A stretch of DNA of 64,000 nucleotides from Stenotrophomonas sp. VV52 (lineage in GTDB: Bacteria; Pseudomonadota; Gammaproteobacteria; Xanthomonadales; Xanthomonadaceae), in NCBI RefSeq assembly GCF_002893095.1, contig NZ_PKQQ01000013.1, positions 38,058-102,057 on the forward strand, written 5' to 3'. This document shows positions 1-7,898 of this stretch, one piece after another. The notes beneath the pieces were generated by a model that ran no database searches, was not told the DNA's origin, and was given only the letters and a program-made list of their open reading frames with translations. The translations under genes and the position numbers were made by a program. Position 1 is the first letter of the stretch. Every line of letters begins with the position of its first letter.

Positions 1-628
1 GGTGCTGGACCTGCTGCGCGTGGACGGCAGCACGCCCGCCCGTTACGACCTGCCGCTGCACTTCAACGGCCACATCATGGACGTGGGCTTCAAGGCGCAG
101 TCGGCGGTGGCCAACCGCCCGGTACTGGGCAAGGCCAACGGCTACCAGCACGTGTGGGTGGACGCCTCCAGCGAGCCGGGCACCGATGCACGCAGCCTGA
201 CCTGGCTGCTGGACGGCCGCTTCTATACCTACCGCTTCGCCAGCACCGCGCCGTCGCGCGCGTTGATCGGCGAAAGCGGGGCCAACGATCCGTCGTTCAA
301 CCTGCGCCGCGAACCGCTGCTGCTGCAGCGCGTGGACGGCCAGGCCAGCACCATCTTCTATGGCGTGCTGGAACCGCACGGCCAGTACGACGGCACTGCC
401 GAAACGGTGCGCGGCGCCAACAGCCGCATCGACCGGCTGGCGCACTACCGCGGCAAGGGCGCCAGCGTGCTGGTGCTGGACCTGGCCGGTGGCCAGCGAG
501 TGGCGCTGGGCTTTGCCGATGACCCGTCCAAGGGAGGCAGCCATGCGGTGAGCGGCGACGGCCAGCAGTGGAACTGGAGCGGCGGCTGGAAACGCTTTGA
601 TACGGCCACCGGCAAGGACGGCAAATGA
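1..628 (+). CDS. alginate lyase-like (heparinase II/III family) protein, C-terminal fragment
   Basis: This is the last ~208 residues of a gene that starts before the window. The visible part is rich in beta-strand-like segments with aromatic and Asp/Gly turns, as in the C-terminal beta-sandwich of heparinase II/III-type polysaccharide lyases such as PL17 oligo-alginate lyases. The catalytic alpha/alpha-toroid would lie upstream and cannot be seen. The identification leans on context: the next genes encode a sugar-acid transporter, a short-chain dehydrogenase and a KDG-type kinase, the set needed to take unsaturated uronates to KDPG. The stop TGA overlaps the transporter ATG (ATGA), so the two are translationally coupled. 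A different uronan lyase is possible. Confidence 0.6.
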   Translation, partial: VLDLLRVDGSTPARYDLPLHFNGHIMDVGFKAQSAVANRPVLGKANGYQHVWVDASSEPGTDARSLTWLLDGRFYTYRFASTAPSRALIGESGANDPSFNLRREPLLLQRVDGQASTIFYGVLEPHGQYDGTAETVRGANSRIDRLAHYRGKGASVLVLDLAGGQRVALGFADDPSKGGSHAVSGDGQQWNWSGGWKRFDTATGKDGK

Positions 629-1914
629 ACGTGTCTACCCGTACCCGCACCTACGTACGCTGGCTGATCGTGGCGCTGATCGCGGTGGCCACGGTGATCA
701 ACTACATCGACCGCAACGCCTTGGCGGTGATGTGGCCGCAGATCTCGAAGGATGTCGGCGCCACCAAGGAAGACTACGCGCTGCTGGTCACCGTGTTCAT
801 GCTGTTCTATGCGGCCGGCCAGTTCGTGTTCGGCCGGCTGTTCGACATCATCGGCACCCGTCTCGGCTTTGCGCTGTCGATTGCGGTGTGGTCGATCTCG
901 ATCGCGCTGCATTCGGTGACCCACTCGATCCTGTCCTTCAGCATCGTGCGCGCCATGCTCGGCATCAGCGAGGCCGGTGCGTGGCCGGGTGCGGTGAAGG
1001 CCAATGCCGAGTGGTTCCCGGCACGCGAGCGCGCCTTGGCCCAGGGCGTGTTCAACGCCGGCGCATCGATAGGCGCGATTGTCTCGGCGCCGCTGATCGC
1101 GGTGCTGTTCCTGTGGCTCGGATGGCGCGGCACCTTCATCCTGATCGGCGCCATCGGCTTCGTCTGGCTGCTGCCGTGGCTGATCATCTACCGCGCCGGG
1201 CCGGACAAGCACCCGTGGGTGAGCGCGGCCGAACGTGCATTGATCCTGGATGCGCCGGCCGAGCAACCGGCAGTGCCCAAGGCCGAATACGCGCCGAACG
1301 TGCGCCAGCTGCTGGGCCACCGGCAGACCTGGGGCATCCTGATCTCGCGCTTCTTCCTCGACCCGATCTGGTGGCTTTTCGTGTCCTGGCTGCCGATCTA
1401 CCTGGCCGACACCTTCGGATTCGACATCAAGCAGATCGGCATCTTCGCCTGGGTGCCCTACGTGGGCGCGATGATCGGCAGCCTCGGCGGCGGCTGGTTG
1501 TCGGGCCGGCTGATCGGTGCCGGCTGGAGCGTGGACCGCGCGCGCAAGTGGGTGATCACCCTGGGTGGCGCGATCATGGCCCCGGCCCTGCTCGGCGCGG
1601 TGATGGCCACCGACCCGATGTGGGCGGTGATCACGATTGCCTTCGTGCTGTTCGGCTTCCAGATCGCCATCGGCAACATCCAGACCCTGCCCGGCGACAT
1701 CTTCAACGGCAAGTCCGTGGGCTCGCTGGCCGGGCTGGGCGGCATGGCCGCAGTGGCCGGCACGCTGATCACCACCTGGCTGGTGCCGGTGATGACCCGC
1801 GATTCCTACGCACCCATTTTCATCCTGGTGGCGGCACTGGTGCCGGCCTCCCTGCTCGCCCTGTGGCTGGTGACCGGACGCGTCGAAAAGGTCGACGCGC
1901 CGCCACCGCGCTGA
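625..1914 (+). CDS. MFS transporter, ACS (hexuronate/anion:cation symporter) type
   Basis: A 429-residue integral inner-membrane protein with about twelve hydrophobic helices. The N-terminal segment (TVINYIDRNALAVMWP, about residues 24-39) and the later GISEAGAWPGAVKANAEWFP stretch are typical of the ACS family of MFS symporters, which includes ExuT-like hexuronate carriers. Family knowledge suggests proton-coupled uptake of an organic acid. The context of an upstream lyase fragment and downstream KDG-type kinase suggests uptake of unsaturated uronate monomer or 4-deoxy-hexoseulose uronate. The ATG overlaps the upstream stop by four bases, and the next gene follows after 41 bases with an AGTAG-type ribosome site. 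Confidence 0.85.
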   Translation: MNVSTRTRTYVRWLIVALIAVATVINYIDRNALAVMWPQISKDVGATKEDYALLVTVFMLFYAAGQFVFGRLFDIIGTRLGFALSIAVWSISIALHSVTHSILSFSIVRAMLGISEAGAWPGAVKANAEWFPARERALAQGVFNAGASIGAIVSAPLIAVLFLWLGWRGTFILIGAIGFVWLLPWLIIYRAGPDKHPWVSAAERALILDAPAEQPAVPKAEYAPNVRQLLGHRQTWGILISRFFLDPIWWLFVSWLPIYLADTFGFDIKQIGIFAWVPYVGAMIGSLGGGWLSGRLIGAGWSVDRARKWVITLGGAIMAPALLGAVMATDPMWAVITIAFVLFGFQIAIGNIQTLPGDIFNGKSVGSLAGLGGMAAVAGTLITTWLVPVMTRDSYAPIFILVAALVPASLLALWLVTGRVEKVDAPPPR

Positions 1915-1955
1915 ATCCGTTTCCCTTTTTCCCCCTCGCATCACTGGAGTAGCAA

Positions 1956-2711
1956 ATGAATCAGTTCAAGGACAAGGTGGCGATCGTCACCGGTGGCGGC
2001 CGCGACATCGGCCGCGAAATCTCGATCAAGCTGGCTGCCGCCGGCGCCAAGGTGTGCATCAACTACGCCAACGACGAGGCCAGCGCGCAGGACACCCTGC
2101 AGCAGATCCAGGCCGCAGGCGGCACCGCGTTCGTGCACCGCGCCGACGTGACCGACGCACAGGCCGTGGCCGGCATGGTCGCCGCCACCCAGGCCGCGTA
2201 TGGCGCGCAGATCGACGTGCTGGTGAACGTGGCCGGTGGCATGGTGCAGCGCCGTCCGCTGGCCGAGATCGACCCGGCGTTCTTCCACAAGGTGATGGAC
2301 CTCAACATGAGCTCGGTCTACCTGACCACCCACGCGGTGGTGCCGCACATGCCCGAAGGCGGCGCGATCGTGAACTTCGCCTCGCAGGCCGGCCGCGACG
2401 GCGGTGGTCCGGGCGCGTCGATCTACGCAACCGCCAAGGCCGCAGTGATGACCTTTACCCGCGCCATGGCCAAGGAACTCGGTCCGCGCGGGATCCGCGT
2501 CAACGCGCTGTGCTGCGGCATGATCGCCACCCGCTTCCACGACGAATTCACCAAGCCGGAAGTGCGCACCGCCGTGGCCGGCAACACGCCGCTGCGCCGC
2601 CAGGGCCGCCCGCAGGAAGCGGCCGACACCGCGGTGTACCTGGCCTCGGACGCGGCCGGCTTCATCACCGGTGCCAACGTCGACGTCAACGGCGGCACCT
2701 ACTTCTCCTGA
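1956..2711 (+). CDS. SDR-family oxidoreductase (possible DEH reductase)
   Basis: A 251-residue short-chain dehydrogenase of normal length. The Rossmann nucleotide loop TGGGRDIG is at residues 12-19, the NVAGG strand-4 motif is near 91-95, and the catalytic set is S143, Y157 and K161 (YATAK). It resembles FabG-like reductases. Its place between a uronate transporter and a KDG-type kinase suggests that it reduces 4-deoxy-L-erythro-5-hexoseulose uronate (DEH) to 2-keto-3-deoxygluconate. That role is an inference from context, because the fold alone does not fix the substrate. It is cytoplasmic and lies 41 bases after the transporter gene in the same operon. Confidence 0.8.
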   Translation: MNQFKDKVAIVTGGGRDIGREISIKLAAAGAKVCINYANDEASAQDTLQQIQAAGGTAFVHRADVTDAQAVAGMVAATQAAYGAQIDVLVNVAGGMVQRRPLAEIDPAFFHKVMDLNMSSVYLTTHAVVPHMPEGGAIVNFASQAGRDGGGPGASIYATAKAAVMTFTRAMAKELGPRGIRVNALCCGMIATRFHDEFTKPEVRTAVAGNTPLRRQGRPQEAADTAVYLASDAAGFITGANVDVNGGTYFS

Positions 2712-2740
2712 TCTACCCCTGACCGCCTGGGAGGGCTGCC

Positions 2741-3922
2741 ATGCTGCGTTGGACCACTGCACTGTCACTTGCACTTGCCACCAGCGCCGCGGCGCTGCCC
2801 ACCCAGGCCCAGGTCTGGGTACCGGCCTGGACCGCTTCGCCGGCCCCCGACCGCCAGGACGGCACCCCAGAGGCACCGGTGCAGTTCGCCAACCAGACCG
2901 TGCGCCAGGACATGCGCCTGGCCAGCTCGGCCACGGCGCTGCGTTTCCGCATCAGCAATGAACTGGGCGCAACCCCGCTGCATATCGGCGGGGCCAGCGC
3001 GCAGCGCACCGGCACGGCCACGCCGGCCAAGCTGGTGACCTTCAACGGCCGCAGCGAGGTGGTGGTACCGGTCGGCGCCGCGCTGCTCAGCGACCCGGTG
3101 CCGATGACGGTGCCGGCGTTGGCCGATGTTTCACTGACCGTCTATTTCCCCGACGCCACCCAGCCAGCGGTGCGGCGTACTGCGTTGCGCATTGCCGAAG
3201 GCCGCCAGGCCGAGGTGGGCAACGCGGTGAAGCTGGCGTACCGCCAGAACGTGGTGTCGGCGGTGCTGGCCGAACGCAGCAGCGTGCCGGTGGTGGTGGT
3301 GGCGCTGGGCGATTCGATAACCGAAGGAGCAACGGCCACCCGCGGCAGCAACGGCGACTGGCCGGCGCTGCTGGCCGCCCGCCTGCAGCAGGCCTGTCCG
3401 GACCAGGTGGTGCTGGTCAATGCCGGCATCAGCGGCAACAAGGTCATGGACCATGGGCGCAGCCACAGCGCGCTGGCCCGGCTGGACCGCGATGTGATTG
3501 CGCAGCCGCACGTGAGCCGGGTGATCCTGTTTGAAGGCATCAACGACATCCGCCACGACGGTGGCAACCCGCCGGTCGCCGGCCGCAACGCCGAGGACAT
3601 GGTGCTGGGTTACCGCCAGGTGGCCGCACGCCTGCACGATAACGGCATCCAGGCCATTGCCGCGACGATCACCCCGTTTGGCGGCTCCGACCGCTACGAG
3701 CCGGTCTCGGCCGGTACCCGCACCACTCTCAACACCTGGATGCGCGGCGGCCGCAGCGGCTTCGACGCGCTGATCGACTTCGACCAGATCCTGCGCGACC
3801 CGGCCAAGCCGGAGTTCCTGCCCGAGGCGATCACCCGCGACTTCCTGCACCCCAATGACGACGGCTACAGGCGCATGTCCGAAGGCGTCGACCTGGCCCT
3901 GCTCGGCTGCAAGGCACGATGA
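2741..3922 (+). CDS. secreted SGNH/GDSL hydrolase
   Basis: A 393-residue protein with an N-terminal signal peptide (roughly residues 1-24, cleavage near TQA-QV). The SGNH blocks are visible: GDSITEG with nucleophile S192, the block III region around INDIRHDGG, and DFLHPNDDG with D367 and H370. An N-terminal extension of about 160 residues before the GDS block is likely a beta-rich accessory domain, as in plant- and polysaccharide-associated GDSL esterases. It should act in the periplasm or outside the cell on an ester. Within an alginate-type operon it may remove O-acetyl groups from the polymer, but this is inference. A GGAGGG ribosome site precedes the ATG, and the stop overlaps the kinase start (ATGA). 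Confidence 0.8.
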   Translation: MLRWTTALSLALATSAAALPTQAQVWVPAWTASPAPDRQDGTPEAPVQFANQTVRQDMRLASSATALRFRISNELGATPLHIGGASAQRTGTATPAKLVTFNGRSEVVVPVGAALLSDPVPMTVPALADVSLTVYFPDATQPAVRRTALRIAEGRQAEVGNAVKLAYRQNVVSAVLAERSSVPVVVVALGDSITEGATATRGSNGDWPALLAARLQQACPDQVVLVNAGISGNKVMDHGRSHSALARLDRDVIAQPHVSRVILFEGINDIRHDGGNPPVAGRNAEDMVLGYRQVAARLHDNGIQAIAATITPFGGSDRYEPVSAGTRTTLNTWMRGGRSGFDALIDFDQILRDPAKPEFLPEAITRDFLHPNDDGYRRMSEGVDLALLGCKAR

Positions 3923-5022
3923 GCATGCAGCAGTTCCAGCTGGCCGCACACAGCCACCCGCGCTGGCAGGCGATGGCATTGGGCGAAGTAATGCTGCGCT
4001 TCGATCCCGGCGAAGGCCGGGTGCGCAACGCGCGCCAGTTCCAGGTATGGGAAGGGGGCGGCGAGTACAACGTGGCGCGCGGCCTGAGCAGCACCTTCGG
4101 CCATGCCAGTGCGGTGCTCACCGCGCTGCCTCGCAACGAGCTCGGCCTGCTCGCCCAGCAGCTGATCCAGGCCGGTGGCGTGGACACCAGCCAGATCGTG
4201 TGGCGCGACTACGACGGCATTGGGCGCGACACGCGCATGGGCTTGAATTTCACAGAGCGCGGCTTCGGCGTGCGCGCGCCGCTGGGCGTGAGCGACCGCG
4301 CATACTCGGCCGCGTCGCAGCTGCAGCCGCAGGAGCTGGACTGGGAGGTGCTGTTCGGCCAGCACGGGGTGCGCTGGCTGCACACCGGTGGAATCTTCGC
4401 GGCGTTGTCCGAACACAGCGCGCAGACCGCCATTGCGGCGGTGCGCGCCGCACGCCGACATGGGGTGGCGGTGTCCTACGACCTCAACTACCGCGCCAGC
4501 CTGTGGAACAGCCACCCGGACCCGGACGCAGCGCGCCACGCCAACTGCGCGATCGCCGCCGAATGCGACCTGCTGGTCGGCGATGAGTATTCGTTCGCGG
4601 CCTGCCTGGGCGTGGACCTGGCCGACCTGGGCAAGCGTGCCACGCCGATGGACGTGGGCCCGGCCGACGCAGCGGCAGTGCGCGCCCTGCAGCAGTTCCC
4701 CAACCTGCAGGCGGTAGCGTTCACCCTGCGCGATGCCAGCAATGCGGCCCGCAATGGCTGGGCCGGCGCGCTGCGCAACCGTGAGGCGCTGTACGTCTCC
4801 GCCGTGCGCGATGTCGACCTGCTCGACCGTGTCGGCGGTGGCGACGCGTTCGTGGCCGGGGTGGTGCATGCGCTGCTGGAGGGTCTGGGCGAGCAGGCGG
4901 CCGTGGAGCTGGGCGCCGCGCATGGGGCGCTGGCGATGTCCACGCCGGGCGACACCGCGTGCGCCAGCCGCGAAGAAGTGGAAGCCGTCGCGCGCGGCGA
5001 AGGCGCCGCTGCGCGGCGCTGA
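3919..5022 (+). CDS. kdgK: PfkB-family sugar kinase, 2-keto-3-deoxygluconate kinase-like
   Basis: A 367-residue ribokinase/PfkB fold protein. The N-terminal part carries the glycine pair of the substrate site (GGGEYNVARGL, around residues 48-58). The C-terminal signature DRVGGGDAF (residues 303-311) includes the expected catalytic base D309. The DRVGGGDAF form is common in 2-dehydro-3-deoxygluconokinases, which phosphorylate KDG to KDPG for the Entner-Doudoroff route. This fits the last cytoplasmic step of the uronate pathway encoded just upstream. The start overlaps the SGNH hydrolase stop by four bases. The gene ends five bases from the convergent Nudix gene. Confidence 0.78.
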   Translation: MSMQQFQLAAHSHPRWQAMALGEVMLRFDPGEGRVRNARQFQVWEGGGEYNVARGLSSTFGHASAVLTALPRNELGLLAQQLIQAGGVDTSQIVWRDYDGIGRDTRMGLNFTERGFGVRAPLGVSDRAYSAASQLQPQELDWEVLFGQHGVRWLHTGGIFAALSEHSAQTAIAAVRAARRHGVAVSYDLNYRASLWNSHPDPDAARHANCAIAAECDLLVGDEYSFAACLGVDLADLGKRATPMDVGPADAAAVRALQQFPNLQAVAFTLRDASNAARNGWAGALRNREALYVSAVRDVDLLDRVGGGDAFVAGVVHALLEGLGEQAAVELGAAHGALAMSTPGDTACASREEVEAVARGEGAAARR

Positions 5023-5027
5023 TTGTT

Positions 5028-5453
5028 TCAGCGCGGTGGTGACAGCCGCGCCAGGCCTGCCGTAGCGGAGCGCGTCAGCGGGGCGGGCAGCGCATCGGGC
5101 TGGAACCAGTCCAGCGCCAGTATCGCCTCCGGCTCCAGGTGCATGGCCTGTGCGTCGGCCGGTGCACGCACCAGGTAGACCGGGGCGACCCAGTGCTGGC
5201 CCAGCGCAGGCTCGAAATGGTCCACCACGCACAGCAGCCTTTCCACGCTGACCTGCAGGCCGGTCTCTTCCAGCACTTCGCGCACCATTGCGTCTTCGAC
5301 CTTCTCCATCCAGTCGACCTTGCCGCCGGGAAGGCCCCAGTGGCCCTGTTCGGGTTGACGCCCGCGCTGGACCAGCAGCACCGCGCCGTCGGCGCGCTGG
5401 ATGACGGCGCCGCAGCCGACGCGGGGTTGCTGCAACGGGATGGACTCAGACAT
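5028..5453 (-). CDS. Nudix hydrolase
   Basis: A 141-residue protein with a complete Nudix box at residues 44-66: G44, E50, R58-E59, E62-E63 and G65, with the spacing GX5EX7REUXEEXGU. Such enzymes hydrolyse nucleoside diphosphates linked to another moiety, using Mg2+ bound by the box glutamates. The exact substrate cannot be read from the sequence; ADP-ribose, dinucleoside polyphosphates and oxidised nucleotides are all possible. The ATG at 5453 is chosen over longer starts because a GGAG ribosome site sits eight bases upstream and the protein then has standard Nudix length. The gene is convergent with the sugar kinase. Confidence 0.85.
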   Translation of the reverse strand: MSESIPLQQPRVGCGAVIQRADGAVLLVQRGRQPEQGHWGLPGGKVDWMEKVEDAMVREVLEETGLQVSVERLLCVVDHFEPALGQHWVAPVYLVRAPADAQAMHLEPEAILALDWFQPDALPAPLTRSATAGLARLSPPR

Positions 5454-5497
5454 GGAGATCTCCGGAAGTCGCCGCATTATCGCCCCAGCGCGCGCAT

Positions 5498-5524
5498 AAA
5501 AAAGGCCCGGCAAGTTGCCGGGCC
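5498..5524 (-). terminator. intrinsic terminator of ax21
   Basis: An inverted repeat GGCCCGGCAA / TTGCCGGGCC is at 5504-5513 and 5515-5524. Read on the minus strand it is followed by six T residues (A run at 5498-5503). It lies about 50 bases past the ax21 stop and just upstream of the Nudix start, so it separates the two minus-strand genes. Confidence 0.85.
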
Positions 5525-5571
5525 CCTGCCGCTACGCCGGTACCGCGCGTAGCGAAGCGATCAGACGCCGC

Positions 5572-6144
5572 TTACCAGCTGAAGCGCGGGCCGACCGACC
5601 ATTCCTTGTCACCGTGGCGATCCATCTTGATGTCGCCGTTGATGCCCCAGTTCTGGTTCAACTTGACCTGGCCACCCAGGCGCCCATAGAACTGGCCATC
5701 CGGATTGATGCCGTGCTTCTTGCTGTAGTCCTCGTAGCCGGCCATTGCATAGACTTCGGCGTGCTGCCCGAACGCGGTACGGATACCGGCTTCAGCGCTG
5801 TAACCGTTGAAGTCCAGGCCTTCCTTCGGGTCGAACTTGTTGTAGGCAACGCGGCCCACGAAGTCGGTGCTGGTGGCGATTTCGTGGTTGTAGCCCACGC
5901 CGACGCGCCACTGGTCGATCTTGAAGTCGCCGATGTCGGTCTTCTGCTGGTTGAACTCACCGAACGCGTGGAAGTTCGGCAGGAAACCGTACGAACCCTT
6001 TACACCCCAACCGTCAGCCTTGCCACCGTCGGCATCGGTCTTGACGTAATCGCCTTCGGCGTAATTGTAGGAAAGGCCTTCAGCAGCAGAAGCGCCGAAC
6101 GGCAGGGCGGCGGCCAGCGCCAGGGCAATCAGGGAAGTCTTCAT
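5572..6144 (-). CDS. ax21: Ax21-family outer-membrane beta-barrel protein
   Basis: A 190-residue protein with a clear signal peptide (MKTSLIALALAAALPFGASA, residues 1-20). The mature part has alternating hydrophobic strands and ends in aromatic W190 after F188-S189, the C-terminal signature of outer-membrane barrels. The start AEGLSYNYAEGDYVKTDADG and the small barrel size match the Ax21 family of Xanthomonas and Stenotrophomonas. Published claims that Ax21 is a secreted immune elicitor or quorum signal have been disputed, so only an outer-membrane role is supported here. A ribosome site is visible as AAGGTG upstream of the ATG, and a strong terminator follows the gene. Confidence 0.88.
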   Translation of the reverse strand: MKTSLIALALAAALPFGASAAEGLSYNYAEGDYVKTDADGGKADGWGVKGSYGFLPNFHAFGEFNQQKTDIGDFKIDQWRVGVGYNHEIATSTDFVGRVAYNKFDPKEGLDFNGYSAEAGIRTAFGQHAEVYAMAGYEDYSKKHGINPDGQFYGRLGGQVKLNQNWGINGDIKMDRHGDKEWSVGPRFSW

Positions 6145-6806
6145 GGGGGTACACCTTTTCTTGTTCGTTCGTGCAGTGGCGCAAGCGGCTTCTGCATCGG
6201 GAATGTAAATTCTCCGTTATTCGACACAACGCGCCCTGAAGTGCGCCGCTTTCAACACCGTGGATTTTGGGCAACGGTTCAGTCGCGCTCTGGCATACGC
6301 GCGCGCTGCATTTTTCAGGTGTTTTGCGCGTGCACGAACATGCATGAACCGCGCGTGGACACCGCGCAGGAAGTTGATTGAAGCAAGGAGAAAAGGGAAA
6401 TCTGGTCACGACGATACCCTTGCGGGGCGTCGCGCGTTGGGGAAGCCGCTCTTGGGGAGTAGTCGGCGAACGCGCCCATTTTCCGTAGTGCACCGGCTGA
6501 CGCAGCTGGGGCGTCACACCGCAGGTCTCTTGGGGAGCGTCCTGCCCGGCCACTGAATAGTGGGCTGAATCGGCGCCCATTAACATCAGAATGTTCCCCA
6601 CTGATGTTAGGGATTTTCTGACCCTGACTGGCAAAAACGGGTCGATTCCGTCGCGCAACCCCTTGATTCTTCGTGATGACACCGCGTGCACACGTGGTCG
6701 TCACCGGATCTGACGGATCCAGAGCGCATTGTCGATTTCCCTCACTCCCCCGCGTCGTACCCATTGAAGGTGCCCATTCCGGCGCACCGGTTACCGGAGG
6801 CTGCAG
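6145..6806. other. 662-base intergenic region upstream of ax21 and the DUF1428 gene
   Basis: This is a divergent promoter region. I see no convincing coding frame: the open frames here are Arg-rich, lack ribosome sites and do not resemble known proteins. The part near 6150-6250 should hold the ax21 promoter. The part near 6540-6720 is AT-richer and carries a perfect inverted repeat (6581-6609) that is listed separately. A small hairpin CCACT-GAAT-AGTGG is at about 6549-6562. Confidence 0.5.
6581..6609. promoter_or_regulatory. 9-bp perfect inverted repeat, candidate operator
   Basis: TAACATCAG (6581-6589) and CTGATGTTA (6601-6609) are exact reverse complements separated by 11 bases. The arms are AT-rich and spaced by about two helical turns centre to centre, the form of a dimeric regulator site. 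It lies ~200 bases upstream of the DUF1428 gene and ~440 bases upstream of ax21. No cognate regulator is encoded next to it. Confidence 0.35.
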
Positions 6807-7172
6807 ATGTCCTATATCGACGGTTTCGTACTGGCCGTACCCACCGCCAACAAAGAGAAGTTCATCAAACACGCCAATGAAGGCGATTCGGTGTTCATCG
6901 AATTTGGTGCCACCCGCGTCGTGGAATGCTGGGGCGACGATGTCACCCACGGCAAGCAGACCGACTTCTTCCGCGCCGTGGAAGCCAAGGACGATGAGAC
7001 CATCGTGTTCTCCTGGATCGAATGGCCGGACAAGGCCACCCGCGATGCCGGCATGGAGAAGATGATGAAAGACCCGCGCATGGACCCGGCCAACAACCCG
7101 ATGCCGTTCGACGGCAAGCGGATGATCTATGCCGGCTTCGTACCGATCGTGGAATTGAGCGGCAAGAAGTAA
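6807..7172 (+). CDS. DUF1428 family protein (YbaA-like)
   Basis: A 121-residue cytoplasmic protein that matches the DUF1428 family from end to end: MSYIDGFVLAVP at the N-terminus, the VVECWGDDV segment near residues 39-47, VFSWIEWPDKATRD near 70-83 and a PMPFDGKRMIYAGF block near 97-110. The fold is a dimeric alpha/beta barrel (ferredoxin-like), related to antibiotic-biosynthesis monooxygenase folds, but no activity is established. A GGAGG ribosome site precedes the ATG closely (CCGGAGGCTGCAG). It appears monocistronic; the following gene is convergent. Confidence 0.88.
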   Translation: MSYIDGFVLAVPTANKEKFIKHANEGDSVFIEFGATRVVECWGDDVTHGKQTDFFRAVEAKDDETIVFSWIEWPDKATRDAGMEKMMKDPRMDPANNPMPFDGKRMIYAGFVPIVELSGKK

Positions 7173-7217
7173 CAGGCCGCCACGCAGCGACGACGACGCA
7201 TGCAGCCACCGCCTTGG

Positions 7218-7898
7218 TCAGCGGGTGTGGCTGCCGTCGTCGTCCGTGCGGTGGCCCATGCCCATGCCTGCGCCACCGCCACCCATTCCTCCCATACCGC
7301 CACCACCGCCGCCCCGTCCGCCAGCGCGGTCGTCACCGCCGGCCTTGCCGCGCGCGCCACCCGGCGCAGGCCGGGCGGGCCCCTGGCGCGGAATGGTCAC
7401 GCTTGGAGGAATGGGTGCCAGGTCGAGGGCTTCGCGGATGAAGTCGCGCAGCGACACCACCAGCTCGGCGGTGGGCACGGCGCGGCCTTCGGCCAGTTCG
7501 TTGGCGGCATGCGCAGCCAGGCGAACCTGCTCGTCGGTGCCGAGCAGCACGATGTCGGAGAGGGCCGCTTCCACGGCATCGCGTATGCGGCGGGCGCGGT
7601 CGCTGCCGGCGCTGGCCGGGAGGTCCAGGCCTTCGTCACTGCCCGCTTCCAGTTGCCGCAGGTCGCGCAGGTGGCGCGGATCAACGTGCAATGCCCCGGT
7701 GAATGACCCACCCAGTGTCTTGTAGGCGGCAATCAGGGTACGCAGCCGCTCGTTGATCTGGCGGTTCTCGCGCTCGCGGCGCTGCTGCAGGGTCTGCATG
7801 AAGAGCAGGCGGATACCCACGCCTATGAGCGTAATGACGGCCAACCCGACCAGGGTCGAGAGCATGGCCTGCCAGGAGCTGAAGTCTAGGTTGCGCAT
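7218..7898 (-). CDS. uncharacterised membrane-anchored protein with Gly/Met-rich tail
   Basis: A 226-residue protein that I do not recognise. One N-terminal membrane helix (about residues 12-34) is followed by a charged helical region (RRERENRQINERLRTLIAAY) and a compact helical domain to about residue 165. A basic linker leads to a low-complexity Gly/Met tail (GGGGGGMGGMGGGGAGMGMG). The body is GC-rich like the backbone. Its ATG directly abuts the stop of the upstream AT-richer gene (TGAATG on the minus strand), with AGAGGTGG as ribosome site inside that gene, so translation is probably coupled. Function unknown; a scaffold or envelope-associated role is a guess. Confidence 0.65.
   Translation of the reverse strand: MRNLDFSSWQAMLSTLVGLAVITLIGVGIRLLFMQTLQQRRERENRQINERLRTLIAAYKTLGGSFTGALHVDPRHLRDLRQLEAGSDEGLDLPASAGSDRARRIRDAVEAALSDIVLLGTDEQVRLAAHAANELAEGRAVPTAELVVSLRDFIREALDLAPIPPSVTIPRQGPARPAPGGARGKAGGDDRAGGRGGGGGGMGGMGGGGAGMGMGHRTDDDGSHTR

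Noticed and set aside
445..1944. Very long minus-strand open frame opposite the transporter gene
   Set aside because: It is His/Arg/Gln-rich with no family resemblance and lies antisense to a clear MFS gene; it is a GC-driven shadow frame.
5529..5556. Possible additional SMAG element (CGCTACGC...GCGTAGCG)
   Set aside because: It lacks the GTAG-headed palindrome order of the other copies and is only a short symmetric patch.
6260..6556. 98-residue plus-strand frame in the ax21/DUF1428 gap
   Set aside because: No ribosome site, Arg-rich composition typical of shadow frames, and no recognisable motif.
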